In this document: in pieces, positions 7,562-16,238 of the stretch
How the letters are laid out: each line of letters begins with the position of its first letter
Numbering within the stretch: position 1 is the first letter of the stretch
NCBI GenBank assembly: GCA_005879655.1
Contig: VBJK01000450.1
Location: 1 to 23,885, forward strand
Source: Chloroflexota bacterium
GTDB lineage: Bacteria > Chloroflexota > Ktedonobacteria > Ktedonobacterales > Ktedonobacteraceae
DNA length: 23,885 nt
Direction of reading: 5' to 3'
Position numbers and translations under genes: made by a program
The notes under the pieces: generated by a model
The model's database searches: none
Seen by the model: the letters and a program-made list of their open reading frames with translations, nothing else
Told to the model about the DNA's origin: nothing

Positions 7562-10260
7562 TTATCTATCCTTCTCAGTTCTGCTCAGCGCAGCCTGTGC
7601 AGCGGCAATACGCGCAACTGGAACGCGATAAGGTGAGCAACTGACATAATCCAAACCGACGATATGACAGAACTCGATGCTCTCAGCATCACCACCATGC
7701 TCACCGCAGATGCCCAGTTCGATCGAGGGTTTCGTCTTACGACCTTTCTCGACTGCCATACGCACCAACTGGCCAACACCATCACGATCGAGCGTCTGGA
7801 ATGGATTCGCTGCCAGGATCTTCACTTTCTGCGTCAGGCCGGGTTCTTCCAGGCCATCAACGTACTTGAGCAGGAACTTACCCTCGGCATCGTCGCGGCT
7901 ATAGCCGAAGGTCGTCTGTGTCAGGTCGTTCGTGCCGAAGCTGAAGAAGTCGGCAACGGTGGCAATCTGGTCAGCAGTGAGTGCTGCACGAGGCACTTCG
8001 ATCATCGTACCAAACTTGTACTCGACCGCACCAGTTTCGCCCGCAATCTCTTGCGCGACGGCCTCAAGCTGACGACGTACTTCCTTCAGCTCATTGACGT
8101 GTCCGACGAGCGGGATCATGATCTTAGGATGCACTTTGGTGCCATTCTTCGCAACCTCAGCGGCAGCTTCCAGAATAGCGCGTGTCTGCATGACGTTAAT
8201 TTCGGGGAAGAGCAGACCAAGGCGGCAACCGCGCAAGCCGAGCATGGGGTTCATTTCGCGCATGGCACCAACAGTTCCTCATAAGGGGGCAGAAATTCGT
8301 GTAGGGGTGGATCGATCAAGCGGATCACAACGGGATAGCCTTCGCCAGTTGCTGGATTGACCATCGCCTCGAAGATGCCTTTGAAGTCAGCTCTCTGGAA
8401 GGGCAACAACTGATCGAGTGCAGCCTGGCGCTCCTCTTTGCTCTTGGCCAGAATCATCTTCTGTACGATGGGCAGACGCTCTTTCTCCATGAACATGTGC
8501 TCCGTACGACAGAGACCAATACCCTCTGCACCAAAGGCCACACTACGCTGGGCATCGCGTGGATAGTCCGCATTGGCCCAGACACCTAGCCTGCGGAACT
8601 TGTCAGCCCAACTCAAGAGGATCTTGAGATCGACCTCTTTATCAAAATCGGGGGCAACGGTCTGAATGATACCGGCAAAGACTTCGCCAGTGGCACCATC
8701 GACCGAGATATCGTCACCCTCTTTGATGACTAGATCGGAGCCGATTACGCGGAAGAGCTTCTCCTCTTCATGCACACGGATACTTTCACAACCAGCAACG
8801 CAGGGCAGACCCAGACCACGCGCAACCACAGCTGCATGGCTCGTCGCACCACCGCGCGCCGTCAGGATACCCTTAGCCACCAGCATACCATGTACATCAT
8901 CGGGACTAGTCTCTGGACGAACCAGCACGACCGGCACGCCAGCTTTGCCAAGCTGTTCGGCAGTGTCTGCATCAAAGATAGCCTTACCAGTTGCCGCACC
9001 AGGCGAGGCATTCAGACCCTTGGCTAAGAGACCACCCGCTTGAGCCGCCAGTTTTTTCTCTTCCTCGTCAAAACGAGGCAGCAGCAACTGATACACCTGC
9101 ACAGAGTCAACGCGTTTGACAGCCTCTTCCTCCGTGATCAGACCTTCCTTCACCATGTCAACCGCCACCTTGACCGCTGCTGGTGCATTGCGCTTGCCAG
9201 CGCGCGTCTGTAGCATATAGAGGCGGCCCTTCTCGACCGTGAACTCCAAGTCCTGCATATCGCGGTAGTGTCGCTCCAGCCGTGCTGCAATCTCCTGGAA
9301 CTGCTCGTAGACATGGGGCAGATCTTCTTTCAGGCGGCTGATCTTGGATGGCGTGCGAATACCAGCCACGACATCCTCACCCTGTGCATTGAGCAGGTAT
9401 TCACCATACAGCTCTTTTTCACCGGTGCTGGGGTTACGTGTGAAGGCAACACCTGTACCGCTATCATTGCCCATATTACCAAAGACCATGCTCTGCACGT
9501 TGACGGCAGTACCCAGGGTGTGTGGAATCTTATTGAAGTTGCGGTAGTCGATAGCGCGTTTATTTTGCCAGGAGGAGAAGACGGCTTCAATGGCCTTATA
9601 GAGCTGATCGTAGACATCGGTGGGGAAAGGCTGTCCCGAACTGCGTTCTGCAACCTGCTTGAACTCAACAACAATCTGCTTGAGAGCATCCGCCGGAATC
9701 TCTGCATCGGACTTTATACCAGCGCGCTCTTTATAAGCATGAAGAACATTCTCGAACGCACGTGGATCAGCATTGAGCACAATCTTACTGAACATCTGGA
9801 TGAAACGGCGATAGGCATCGTAAGCAAAGCGCTCGTCGCCAGTTAACGCAATCAGCCCATGTACCGTCTCGTCATTAATGCCCAGATTGAGCACCGTATC
9901 CATCATACCAGGCATAGAGAACTTCGCACCTGAACGCACGGAGACGAGCAGGGGATTCTCTTGCTTACCAAATTGCTTACCAGTCTGTTGCTCAATAACC
10001 TTCAGTGCCGTAAGAGCCTGCTCCCACAAACCCTGTGGGAAATGTTTATCGGCCTCATAGTAGGCATTACACGCCTCAGTTGTGATCGTGAAACCGGGGG
10101 GGACAGGGAGTCCAGCATTCGTCATTTCTGCAACGCCTGCGCCTTTGCCGCCCAGCAGGTCGCGCATTTTCGCATTGCCTTCGTTAAAGAGGTAGACCCA
10201 TTTACGTGGTGACTGCGCCACTGCCTCGTCTAACCCTGAATGGGTAATTTGTTGTGCCAT
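7562..10260 (-). pseudogene. ppdK: pyruvate, phosphate dikinase, disrupted by internal deletion/frameshift
   Basis: PPDK interconverts pyruvate, ATP and phosphate with phosphoenolpyruvate, AMP and pyrophosphate. The start at 10260 has GGAGG seven bases upstream. The first frame gives the nucleotide-binding domain (from KWVYLFNEGNAKMRDLLGGKG), the phosphohistidine domain (TARGGATSHAAVVARGLG, with the catalytic His) and the first half of the PEP-binding barrel to [12 protein letters not shown], then stops at 8251. The second frame resumes at about 8263 with [17 protein letters not shown] and ends with the catalytic region [30 protein letters not shown]. In the family about 20 to 30 more residues lie between these points, so a segment is deleted and the frame changed. 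If real, no complete PPDK is made from this locus unless the two parts assemble, which seems unlikely because the break is inside the PEP barrel. Confidence 0.93.
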
Positions 10261-10381
10261 GAAATTTCCTCCAACTATCAGTATGGGCCATCTGTAGAGC
10301 TGTTTCCTATCGGGGGTTAGGAGCGTCCTCTACCTCTACCAGCCCTTACATCGTTGCTCATTCTTAAAGAAAAAATACCTA

Positions 10382-10921
10382 TTACGTATGCAATATAATG
10401 TTTCTTGCCCAACGTAAGACCTTACGTGCACTTTGAACATAACTACTGGCCTGTTCCGCATTGATGACCTCATCGGCCTCTTCTGGTGGAGTCTCGGCGT
10501 AGAAAGCTTCGGGATGAAAGGGGGTCAGTATGGCCATCTCATCCTGTATCTCCTGCGGCGCGCCAACGCTAGCCCCTAGCGTCCGTAGATCATGATCATA
10601 CATGGTGCGGTGGCCAAAACGCAAGAGGCTGACGGCCTGTGCTGCTTTTTCTGCCACCTGGTTACAATAGTCTGCGCAAGCAAAATGCCGTCCCAGACTC
10701 AGCTCTAACGAAGCTGTGGCCATATCTTGCGCTGCCTCTGCGAAGAGTCCTAACGCGCCCTGAACATCATTCTCCAATGGCACTTCTCTCTCCTCTTCTT
10801 CTAGCGCATGAGGATCGAGTGGACTTTCTGGCGTGACTGTAGACTGCGACTCCTCGAAGGAGACGCCCTGTACGAGTAATCGTTCGAGATCATCTTCGTT
10901 GTGCTCGTAAATCTGTGACAT
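10382..10921 (-). CDS. HEPN-like domain protein
   Basis: This is a 179-residue protein with an acidic N-terminal tail (residues 1-52, including EEEEREVPLE) followed by a helical bundle resembling HEPN domains: AQDMATASLELSLGRHFACADYCNQVAEKAAQAV, HRTMYDHDLRTLG and the C-terminal helix SARKVLRWARNII. HEPN proteins are often RNases or nucleotide-binding partners of minimal nucleotidyltransferases in toxin-antitoxin pairs. A possible R-x4-H motif (Arg105 to His110) is present, but its position does not prove RNase activity. No nucleotidyltransferase gene lies next to it. The start at 10921 has AAGGA about nine bases upstream. It ends 121 bases before the ppdK start on the same strand, so co-transcription is possible. 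A cytoplasmic location is expected. Confidence 0.65.
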   Translation of the reverse strand: MSQIYEHNEDDLERLLVQGVSFEESQSTVTPESPLDPHALEEEEREVPLENDVQGALGLFAEAAQDMATASLELSLGRHFACADYCNQVAEKAAQAVSLLRFGHRTMYDHDLRTLGASVGAPQEIQDEMAILTPFHPEAFYAETPPEEADEVINAEQASSYVQSARKVLRWARNIILHT

Positions 10922-11312
10922 GTATGTGATCCTTATAAGGTACTAGGATAGGGATCGATGCAACGTTTTACTGCATAGCACTTACAGATTAGCAGATATG
11001 TCAATGCTCTGTGAAGACTGATGCTAGCAAATAAGGGCACGTCAATTTTTTGCGCCGAGGCTAGCGCAGAAACAAGAGAGGTGGTAGGGATTGGGGGTGG
11101 CATTTGGCGAAGCCTCACCTGGCGGGGTTTGGGGTGTCCCCAAATCCTCCCATCCCCCAAAGGGTTTGGGGATTATGCACTAGGGCAACAAATTGCCGCT
11201 CACTATGCCCTTATTTGCCATCATGGCTTGCAAGAGGTACAATCAAAAGAAAAATATCTCATCAGGCGCATTCACCCACAACGGCGTCGTGGCAATACAA
11301 AGGAGAAAACGC
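10922..11312. other. intergenic region with REP-like palindromes
   Basis: This gap between the divergent HEPN gene and thiolase gene has no convincing gene. At 11128-11144 the arms TTTGGGG and CCCCAAA pair around TGT, and related G/C runs follow to about 11172 (CCCCCAAAGGGTTTGGGG). At 11185 the near-palindrome GGCAACAAATTGCC matches the core of the 21-bp repeats at 5477-5539. These look like small dispersed repeats. The thiolase promoter should lie downstream of them, at about 11200-11290. Confidence 0.55.
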
Positions 11313-12494
11313 ATGGGAGAAGCAATTCCCGTTCTTGTTGGAGCGGCCAGGACCCCAACTGGAAAATTTTTAAGTAATCTTGCTAGTTTTACTGCACCAC
11401 AGCTGGGTGCAATTGCGATAAAAGAAGCCGTCCGTCGTGCTGGTATCGATGTAAACTCGATTGATGAAGTGATCATGGGCAATGTAGTCTCAGCTGGCAT
11501 TGGACAAGCGCCAGCCCGTCAGGCCGCTATTCACGCCGGTTTGCCCGTTGATGTACCCGCTTTCACCATCAATAAAGTGTGTGGTTCTGGCCTGAAGGCT
11601 ATTATGCTGGCCGCGCAGGCGATCCGCGCTGGTGATGCCCAGGTATTTGTGGCGGGTGGTATGGAGAGCATGAGTAATGCACCCTATCTCTTGCCCAAAG
11701 CGCGTACCGGCTATCGTATGGGTGATGGCCAGCTTATCGATAGTGTTGTGCGCGATGGCCTCTGGTGCGCCTTTGAAAATATTCATATGGGCGTTGAAGC
11801 CGAGATCATCGCCGAGAAGTTCGCTATAACACGTGAAGCACAGGATCGCTTTTCCTTGGAAAGTCACCAGAAAGCTGTTGCCGCGACTGCTGCTGGCCGT
11901 TTTACGGAAGAGATTGTCCCGATCCAAGTGAAGCAGAAGAAAGGTGTGCTAGTTGTTGATACTGACGAACCTATTCGTGCTGATACCTCTATCGATGGAT
12001 TGAAGAAACTCGTGCCCGTTTTTCAGGAAGGTGGTACCGTCACTGCTGGTAACGCACCTGGCTTGAGCGATGGGGCCTCTGCGACTGTAGTTGTAGAGCG
12101 TGAGTTTGCGCGTGCACACGGTCTGACGGAGTTAGCGCGTATTACCGGTTATGCTGCTGCGGCCATTACTCCGCGTTACATCTTTGCTGCTCCTACCTTA
12201 GCTGTCCGGCGTTTATTGGACCGTACAGGTTTGAGGATGAGCGACTTTGATGTTATTGAGGTCAATGAGGCGTTCGCTGCACAGGCTTTAGCGAATGGCA
12301 AGGAACTGGATTGGGATTGGTCGCGGGTCAATGTCAATGGTGGTGCGGTAGCCCTGGGCCATCCCATTGGTTCGAGCGGTTCGCGCGTGCTGGTGACGCT
12401 AATTTATGAGTTGCGTAGGCGTGGTGGTGGACGTGGTTTGGCAACGTTGTGTCTTGGTGGTGGTGGTGCGGTGGCTATGTCGGTTGAGGTGTAG
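11313..12494 (+). CDS. acetyl-CoA acetyltransferase (thiolase)
   Basis: This is a type II thiolase that condenses two acetyl-CoA into acetoacetyl-CoA or runs the reverse step in fatty-acid oxidation. The acyl-accepting cysteine is Cys90 in TINKVCGSGLKA. The other signature regions are NEAFAAQAL, GGAVALGHPIGSSGSR (catalytic His) and the C-terminal TLCLGGGGAVAM (second catalytic Cys). The length of 393 residues is standard and the frame is intact. The ATG at 11313 is chosen because AAAGGAG ends seven bases before it; an in-frame extension to 11193 would read through unconserved sequence. It stands alone, with a terminator downstream, and could work with the acyl-CoA catabolic genes at the left end. 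The exact substrate length cannot be told from sequence. Confidence 0.94.
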   Translation: MGEAIPVLVGAARTPTGKFLSNLASFTAPQLGAIAIKEAVRRAGIDVNSIDEVIMGNVVSAGIGQAPARQAAIHAGLPVDVPAFTINKVCGSGLKAIMLAAQAIRAGDAQVFVAGGMESMSNAPYLLPKARTGYRMGDGQLIDSVVRDGLWCAFENIHMGVEAEIIAEKFAITREAQDRFSLESHQKAVAATAAGRFTEEIVPIQVKQKKGVLVVDTDEPIRADTSIDGLKKLVPVFQEGGTVTAGNAPGLSDGASATVVVEREFARAHGLTELARITGYAAAAITPRYIFAAPTLAVRRLLDRTGLRMSDFDVIEVNEAFAAQALANGKELDWDWSRVNVNGGAVALGHPIGSSGSRVLVTLIYELRRRGGGRGLATLCLGGGGAVAMSVEV

Positions 12495-12541
12495 AAGTTT
12501 CGCGGCGTTGCGAAAAAAGATGTGAGCAGCCTTGACTAGTG

Positions 12542-12596
12542 ATAGGGTGTGTGTCTTAGTTTCAATTTGCCAACGAAACTAAGGCATACGCCCTAT
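12542..12596. terminator. bidirectional terminator between thiolase and histidine kinase genes
   Basis: A 22-base stem with a few mismatches (12542-12563 with 12575-12596, arms ending in CTTAGTTTC and GAAACTAAG) surrounds an 11-base loop. It sits 47 bases after the thiolase stop and 34 bases after the convergent kinase gene ends. T-rich sequence follows on the plus strand. Confidence 0.7.
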
Positions 12597-12630
12597 TGAT
12601 TATTACTCTTGTCTCGACAGTTCCAAAATA

Positions 12631-14481
12631 TTATGATGGCAAAAAAGGATGGGATGGCATCGATTTATTTACGAGAGGGAGCGTAAAGCAAAATTGACTT
12701 CCCTGGCCTGCAAGCCCCAAACTTTCAACCCAGATGTGCCCTCCCATTGCTTCTACAAGCTGCTTGCAGATGTAGAGTCCCAGTCCTACGCCACGAGTAG
12801 AGCTTGAAAGATCACGTTTGAGACGCCCAAATTTCTCAAAAAGCAGGGGAATGTCATTGGGTGGAATACCAGGCCCGTTATCTTTCACGCGAATGCAAAC
12901 CGATGGAGAAGAAGGTATCCCCGCAGGAGTGTTCATGGCTGGGGTGGCATCTACCACTAATGCTGTTTGCGGCGGCGTATACTTGAAGGCGTTTGAGAGG
13001 AGATTGCGCAATACCCGGCGCAGATACTGTAGATCAGCCCTGGCTATGAGTGTTTCGGGGATAGCAATTTGAAGGTCATAATTTTGTAAAATGTGTGGGT
13101 CAAAAAGTTCAAGTACGTCTTTCACTACTTGAGCTACCGACACATCCTGCAAGCACGGTTGTTGAGGCTGGCCGTCAGTGCTAACGGTTTCCAACACATC
13201 ATTAATGAGCAATTGTAGCTCCTCGCATCCATGAATTGCACGTTTGAGGAACAGCATCTCTGTCGTGCTATCCACTTGATCCTTGCACGTCATCAGCAAT
13301 TCAAGGTAGCCGTAGACTTGAGTCAGTGGAGTACGTAATTCGTGACTCACGTTCTGCAGGATTTCATCTTTCAGTTGATTGAGATGCTCTTGTTGCTCCA
13401 TAGAACGCAAGATAGGTACCGTAATACGCCGTCCAGTGATCACGCCTATGATGAGAGCCAGGATGAGAACGACAGCAGCGATGAGAAGTGTGTTGAACAG
13501 TTGTTGATCAGCAATAGCTATGATCGACTTTAAGGGACGAAGCGCGAAATAGGTCCACGAGATGGCCAAAATATCTACTCTAATAACTTCAAACGTTTCT
13601 TGTTGTCCAACTGGCACTATCTCGAACTTGGATGGGGTGTGGGGATCACTCTGTACTCTGGAAAGAGATATATCGCTGAGAACAGGTGTAGGTTTTCCAT
13701 TGTCACCATAGAGGTCCTCGGTGGCAACGAGTCGTTGATCTGATGGAGAAAGCGGGGCAATAGCTTTAAAGAGATACGCGGGCTGACCATGCGTTGAGTC
13801 AGCAGTATATGCGATACGCACTCCACGCTGATCAAGAATAAACGCGTAGCTTCCTACACTATCAGTCTGACTGTTGACGACGTTCCATATGTAGGTCAGA
13901 GCAAACTCCGCTCGTAGAATACCCACAACCTTTGAGCCGTATTCCATAATAGGCATATAGACAACAATAGATGCTTCTCCTACGTCCGACTGGTAAAAGA
14001 CGCCAGAGAAAAGAGGACGTGTCAATCGTTGTATTTGATTAAGGATATTTGGAGGGATGAGGGAGTTCCCATGCACTTTTGGTTGAGTGGGATACCATAA
14101 GAGTGCATTTCCCTGGAGATCCAATAGTGACCACGTGTCATAGTTCACGTCGTTTTGCACGCCTACAGCCAGAGCGTTGAGTACCTGTTGTTTAAAAGCA
14201 TGGTTTCCCTGTACATACTCCTGGAGAGAGAAAAGATGGCTAACTATTTCTACATCGCGCTGGCGATCCAACAAGTATGTATCGATTAACTGTACACGTG
14301 TATGCGTATCTTGAGCCATAGCATTGGCCAACTGCGAAATTAACTGTGGCCGGGAGAGCAACTGGCTACTCGTCACAGTAATGAGCAGCGGAAAAATAGC
14401 AACAAGAGTGAGAAGCGTGGAGATCGCTGCTGTTAATGATATCTTTTGCTTCAGACGTTCGAGAAATGCCTGATTAGCCAT
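12631..14481 (-). CDS. membrane sensor histidine kinase with extracellular Cache-type domain
   Basis: This is a 616-residue kinase. A first membrane helix (about residues 16-38) leads to a large extracellular region (about 40-325) with the layout of a double Cache sensor (YDTWSLLDLQGNALLWYP, GVFYQSDVGEASIVVYMPI, GSYAFILDQRGVRIAYT). A second helix follows at about 329-349. Only a very short linker (GRRITVPILRSMEQQ) stands where a full HAMP domain is usual. The H-box is NVSHELRTPL with phospho-acceptor His380. The ATPase domain has the N-box (LRRVLRNLLSNAFKYTP), G1 (VKDNGPGIPP) and G2 (RGVGLGLYICKQL). The start at 14481 is preferred to 14562 because GGAGG precedes it by about ten bases and the extension would overlap the upstream gene. 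The binding-protein gene ends 37 bases upstream. No response regulator is in the window. Confidence 0.93.
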   Translation of the reverse strand: MANQAFLERLKQKISLTAAISTLLTLVAIFPLLITVTSSQLLSRPQLISQLANAMAQDTHTRVQLIDTYLLDRQRDVEIVSHLFSLQEYVQGNHAFKQQVLNALAVGVQNDVNYDTWSLLDLQGNALLWYPTQPKVHGNSLIPPNILNQIQRLTRPLFSGVFYQSDVGEASIVVYMPIMEYGSKVVGILRAEFALTYIWNVVNSQTDSVGSYAFILDQRGVRIAYTADSTHGQPAYLFKAIAPLSPSDQRLVATEDLYGDNGKPTPVLSDISLSRVQSDPHTPSKFEIVPVGQQETFEVIRVDILAISWTYFALRPLKSIIAIADQQLFNTLLIAAVVLILALIIGVITGRRITVPILRSMEQQEHLNQLKDEILQNVSHELRTPLTQVYGYLELLMTCKDQVDSTTEMLFLKRAIHGCEELQLLINDVLETVSTDGQPQQPCLQDVSVAQVVKDVLELFDPHILQNYDLQIAIPETLIARADLQYLRRVLRNLLSNAFKYTPPQTALVVDATPAMNTPAGIPSSPSVCIRVKDNGPGIPPNDIPLLFEKFGRLKRDLSSSTRGVGLGLYICKQLVEAMGGHIWVESLGLAGQGSQFCFTLPLVNKSMPSHPFLPS

Positions 14482-14518
14482 CTGAAATATTCCTCCATCT
14501 CCTTGAGGATTGGTGGAA

Positions 14519-15574
14519 CTAGAGCAAGAACTGGTTCTCCATAAAGAGGAGGCCTGCTCCATTTTGTTGGGTCACAAGAGGACCATCTGCAAGGATATGC
14601 TTGGGTATATTCTTTACACCACTGGCGGCGAGAATGCCAATCATCAAGGCCCCCCAGTGAATACGGCCAGAAGGGTTGCGAACGGTCGCTACCATTTCGC
14701 CCTCGATGACGGCTTGAATGGCTGGTTGCATCGCATCAATACCAGAAATGAGGATATTGCGCCGGGCATTGCGAATGACTTTTAGGGCTGCCAATGCCAT
14801 ATCATCGTTGTGGAAGAAACCCCCTCCAATATCTTTATAGCGTGCGAGATAGTTTTCCCACAACTGTGCCGCCTTGTGAGCATCAAAATTAGCGGGGTCC
14901 TTCGCAATCAATTCAATGTCCGGGTATTTGGCCAGAGCCTGATAAAATCCCTTGGCACGCCCTTGGGCTCCCGTGTGACCAAGTGTCCCCTGGGTCATAA
15001 TGACTTTTCCCTTCCCACCCATTTTTTCGAAGAGGGCGGTTGCAGATGCCTCCCCCATGAAAACATTATCTGGCTCGATAAATGTTGTGATGTTAGTACT
15101 GCCCGAAGAGTCGATTACTGTATCCATTTGAATGACGGGAATACCATTGTCGATTAATTGTTGTACTGGCTGGATGAGGGTGTCAACGCCGACAGCCGAT
15201 GATATGGCCACGAAATCCCAATGCTTGCTGGCCATATCATCGACTGCCTTGCGTTGCCGGTCGATACTGCCTCCCCCGTCATACCAGGTGACATCAACAC
15301 CGAACCACCTGCCCCATGTTTCAGCCGCTTGCTTGCCTTGTGCAACCCACGTATGCGTTAGACTGTCGTTGGTAAAAGCTGCTTTGAGTTGTCGGGTGTT
15401 AGGAGGAACCCCTATTCCACTTCTTTGTCCTTGATCGTTCGAGCTACAGGCTGCTAGCAGAGACGAGAGCGAGAGATTTGCTCCTGCCGTCCCTAAGCCG
15501 CCGAGGAAGCCACGCCGTGATTTACCCAGGAAATCACTTTTTCTTACTGTATTTGTTATCCACCTGTTGCTCAT
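14519..15574 (-). CDS. sugar-type substrate-binding lipoprotein (periplasmic binding protein family 1)
   Basis: This 351-residue protein has a signal combining a twin-arginine motif (KSRRGFLGGLG, Arg20-Arg21) with a lipobox ending at Cys43 (SLLAACSS), so it is probably exported by Tat and anchored to the membrane. The mature part is a ribose/galactose-type periplasmic binding protein: AAFTNDSLTHTWVAQGKQAAE, DFVAISSAVGVDTLIQPVQQLIDNGIPVIQMDT, GGGFFHNDDMALAALKVIRNA and ILISGIDAMQPAIQAV. The start at 15574 has GGAG about six bases upstream. Instead of ABC permease and ATPase genes, the next gene 37 bases downstream is a sensor histidine kinase, so this protein may act as the ligand receptor for the kinase rather than for uptake. 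The sugar is not predictable. The frame is intact. Confidence 0.93.
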   Translation of the reverse strand: MSNRWITNTVRKSDFLGKSRRGFLGGLGTAGANLSLSSLLAACSSNDQGQRSGIGVPPNTRQLKAAFTNDSLTHTWVAQGKQAAETWGRWFGVDVTWYDGGGSIDRQRKAVDDMASKHWDFVAISSAVGVDTLIQPVQQLIDNGIPVIQMDTVIDSSGSTNITTFIEPDNVFMGEASATALFEKMGGKGKVIMTQGTLGHTGAQGRAKGFYQALAKYPDIELIAKDPANFDAHKAAQLWENYLARYKDIGGGFFHNDDMALAALKVIRNARRNILISGIDAMQPAIQAVIEGEMVATVRNPSGRIHWGALMIGILAASGVKNIPKHILADGPLVTQQNGAGLLFMENQFLL

Positions 15575-15858
15575 ATTGTCTCCGATCTTCGCATGCCGCT
15601 TGGACGGCTATGACACCGGGTCACGAAGGGATTCTAATTGCACTTACTCTCAGCTGCTGGCTGGGCTTTTTTCTTTCCCATCTGCTGTCAGTCTACACCC
15701 GCTGTCAAGGTCTCTTTTCCGTTCAGCTATCGCTTGGTGAACTCTTTTACACTGTTCTCCTGCTCGCTTTTGCCAATCTGTCACTGTGCGTTCATCTAGA
15801 TAAAATACATGAACTATTGCTTATCTTGGACAACCATAACTTAAAAGTGCTATCACTG
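15575..15858. other. intergenic region upstream of the binding-protein/kinase pair
   Basis: No gene is supported here. A plus-strand open frame of 128 codons overlaps this region but also covers the start of the binding-protein gene in antisense and has no ribosome site. The region should hold the promoter for the minus-strand pair. No clear promoter or hairpin was identified. Confidence 0.4.
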
Positions 15859-16143
15859 TCATAAGGGTTTTTTCATCAGCAACGCTATGCAAAGATAATG
15901 GAGGCTTTGAACATGTTCGATAAACTCTGGGACGAAAGCCCTATCGTCCAAATAAATCATCTGCATACTTGTCATCATAACCATAGAGAATGTTTGCACA
16001 GTGATAATTGTCCTTGCCAGCAGCACCCTCACTTGTTTGTGCTTCCATACGTCATTTATTCTATTTTGCATAAAAATGATAATAGCCAATACCAGCGCAG
16101 TGGTAAGAACTAGCATGACGAGAAGCTTCCTCGTGCGTTTCAT
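15859..16143 (-). CDS. small single-pass membrane protein of unknown function
   Basis: This is a 94-residue protein. The N-terminus is basic (MKRTRK) and followed by one strong hydrophobic helix at about residues 7-24 (LLVMLVLTTALVLAIIIF), so it is probably a membrane-anchored or exported protein with the rest outside. The remainder has a second moderately hydrophobic stretch (TIITVQTFSMVMMTSMQMIYL) and no recognisable domain. The main support for it being real is a good ribosome site: AAGGAG six to seven bases before the ATG at 16143. It lies between the beta-helix lipoprotein gene, which ends 95 bases upstream, and the binding-protein/kinase pair, all on the same strand. The function cannot be assigned. 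Confidence 0.5.
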   Translation of the reverse strand: MKRTRKLLVMLVLTTALVLAIIIFMQNRINDVWKHKQVRVLLARTIITVQTFSMVMMTSMQMIYLDDRAFVPEFIEHVQSLHYLCIALLMKKPL

Positions 16144-16238
16144 ATATGCTCCTTAATTAATTGACGGTTGGGAATATAACAAACGAACGCTCTCAAAGAG
16201 ATATACGAGGAAGCTTATGCATTTTCAAGGCTGAACAG

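Noticed and set aside
7562..8263. Genuine separate small PPDK subunit gene
   Set aside because: The segment missing between the two parts and the lack of a proper ribosome site point to a broken single gene.
7664..8284. Long plus-strand frame (206 codons) opposite ppdK
   Set aside because: It is a shadow of the highly biased codon use of ppdK on the other strand, with no family resemblance.
9268..9846. 192-codon plus-strand frame opposite ppdK
   Set aside because: It is antisense to a well-conserved coding region and has no independent start signals.
15478..15864. 128-codon plus-strand frame with hydrophobic stretches
   Set aside because: It starts antisense inside the binding-protein gene, lacks a ribosome site, and its hydrophobic look comes from T-rich sequence.
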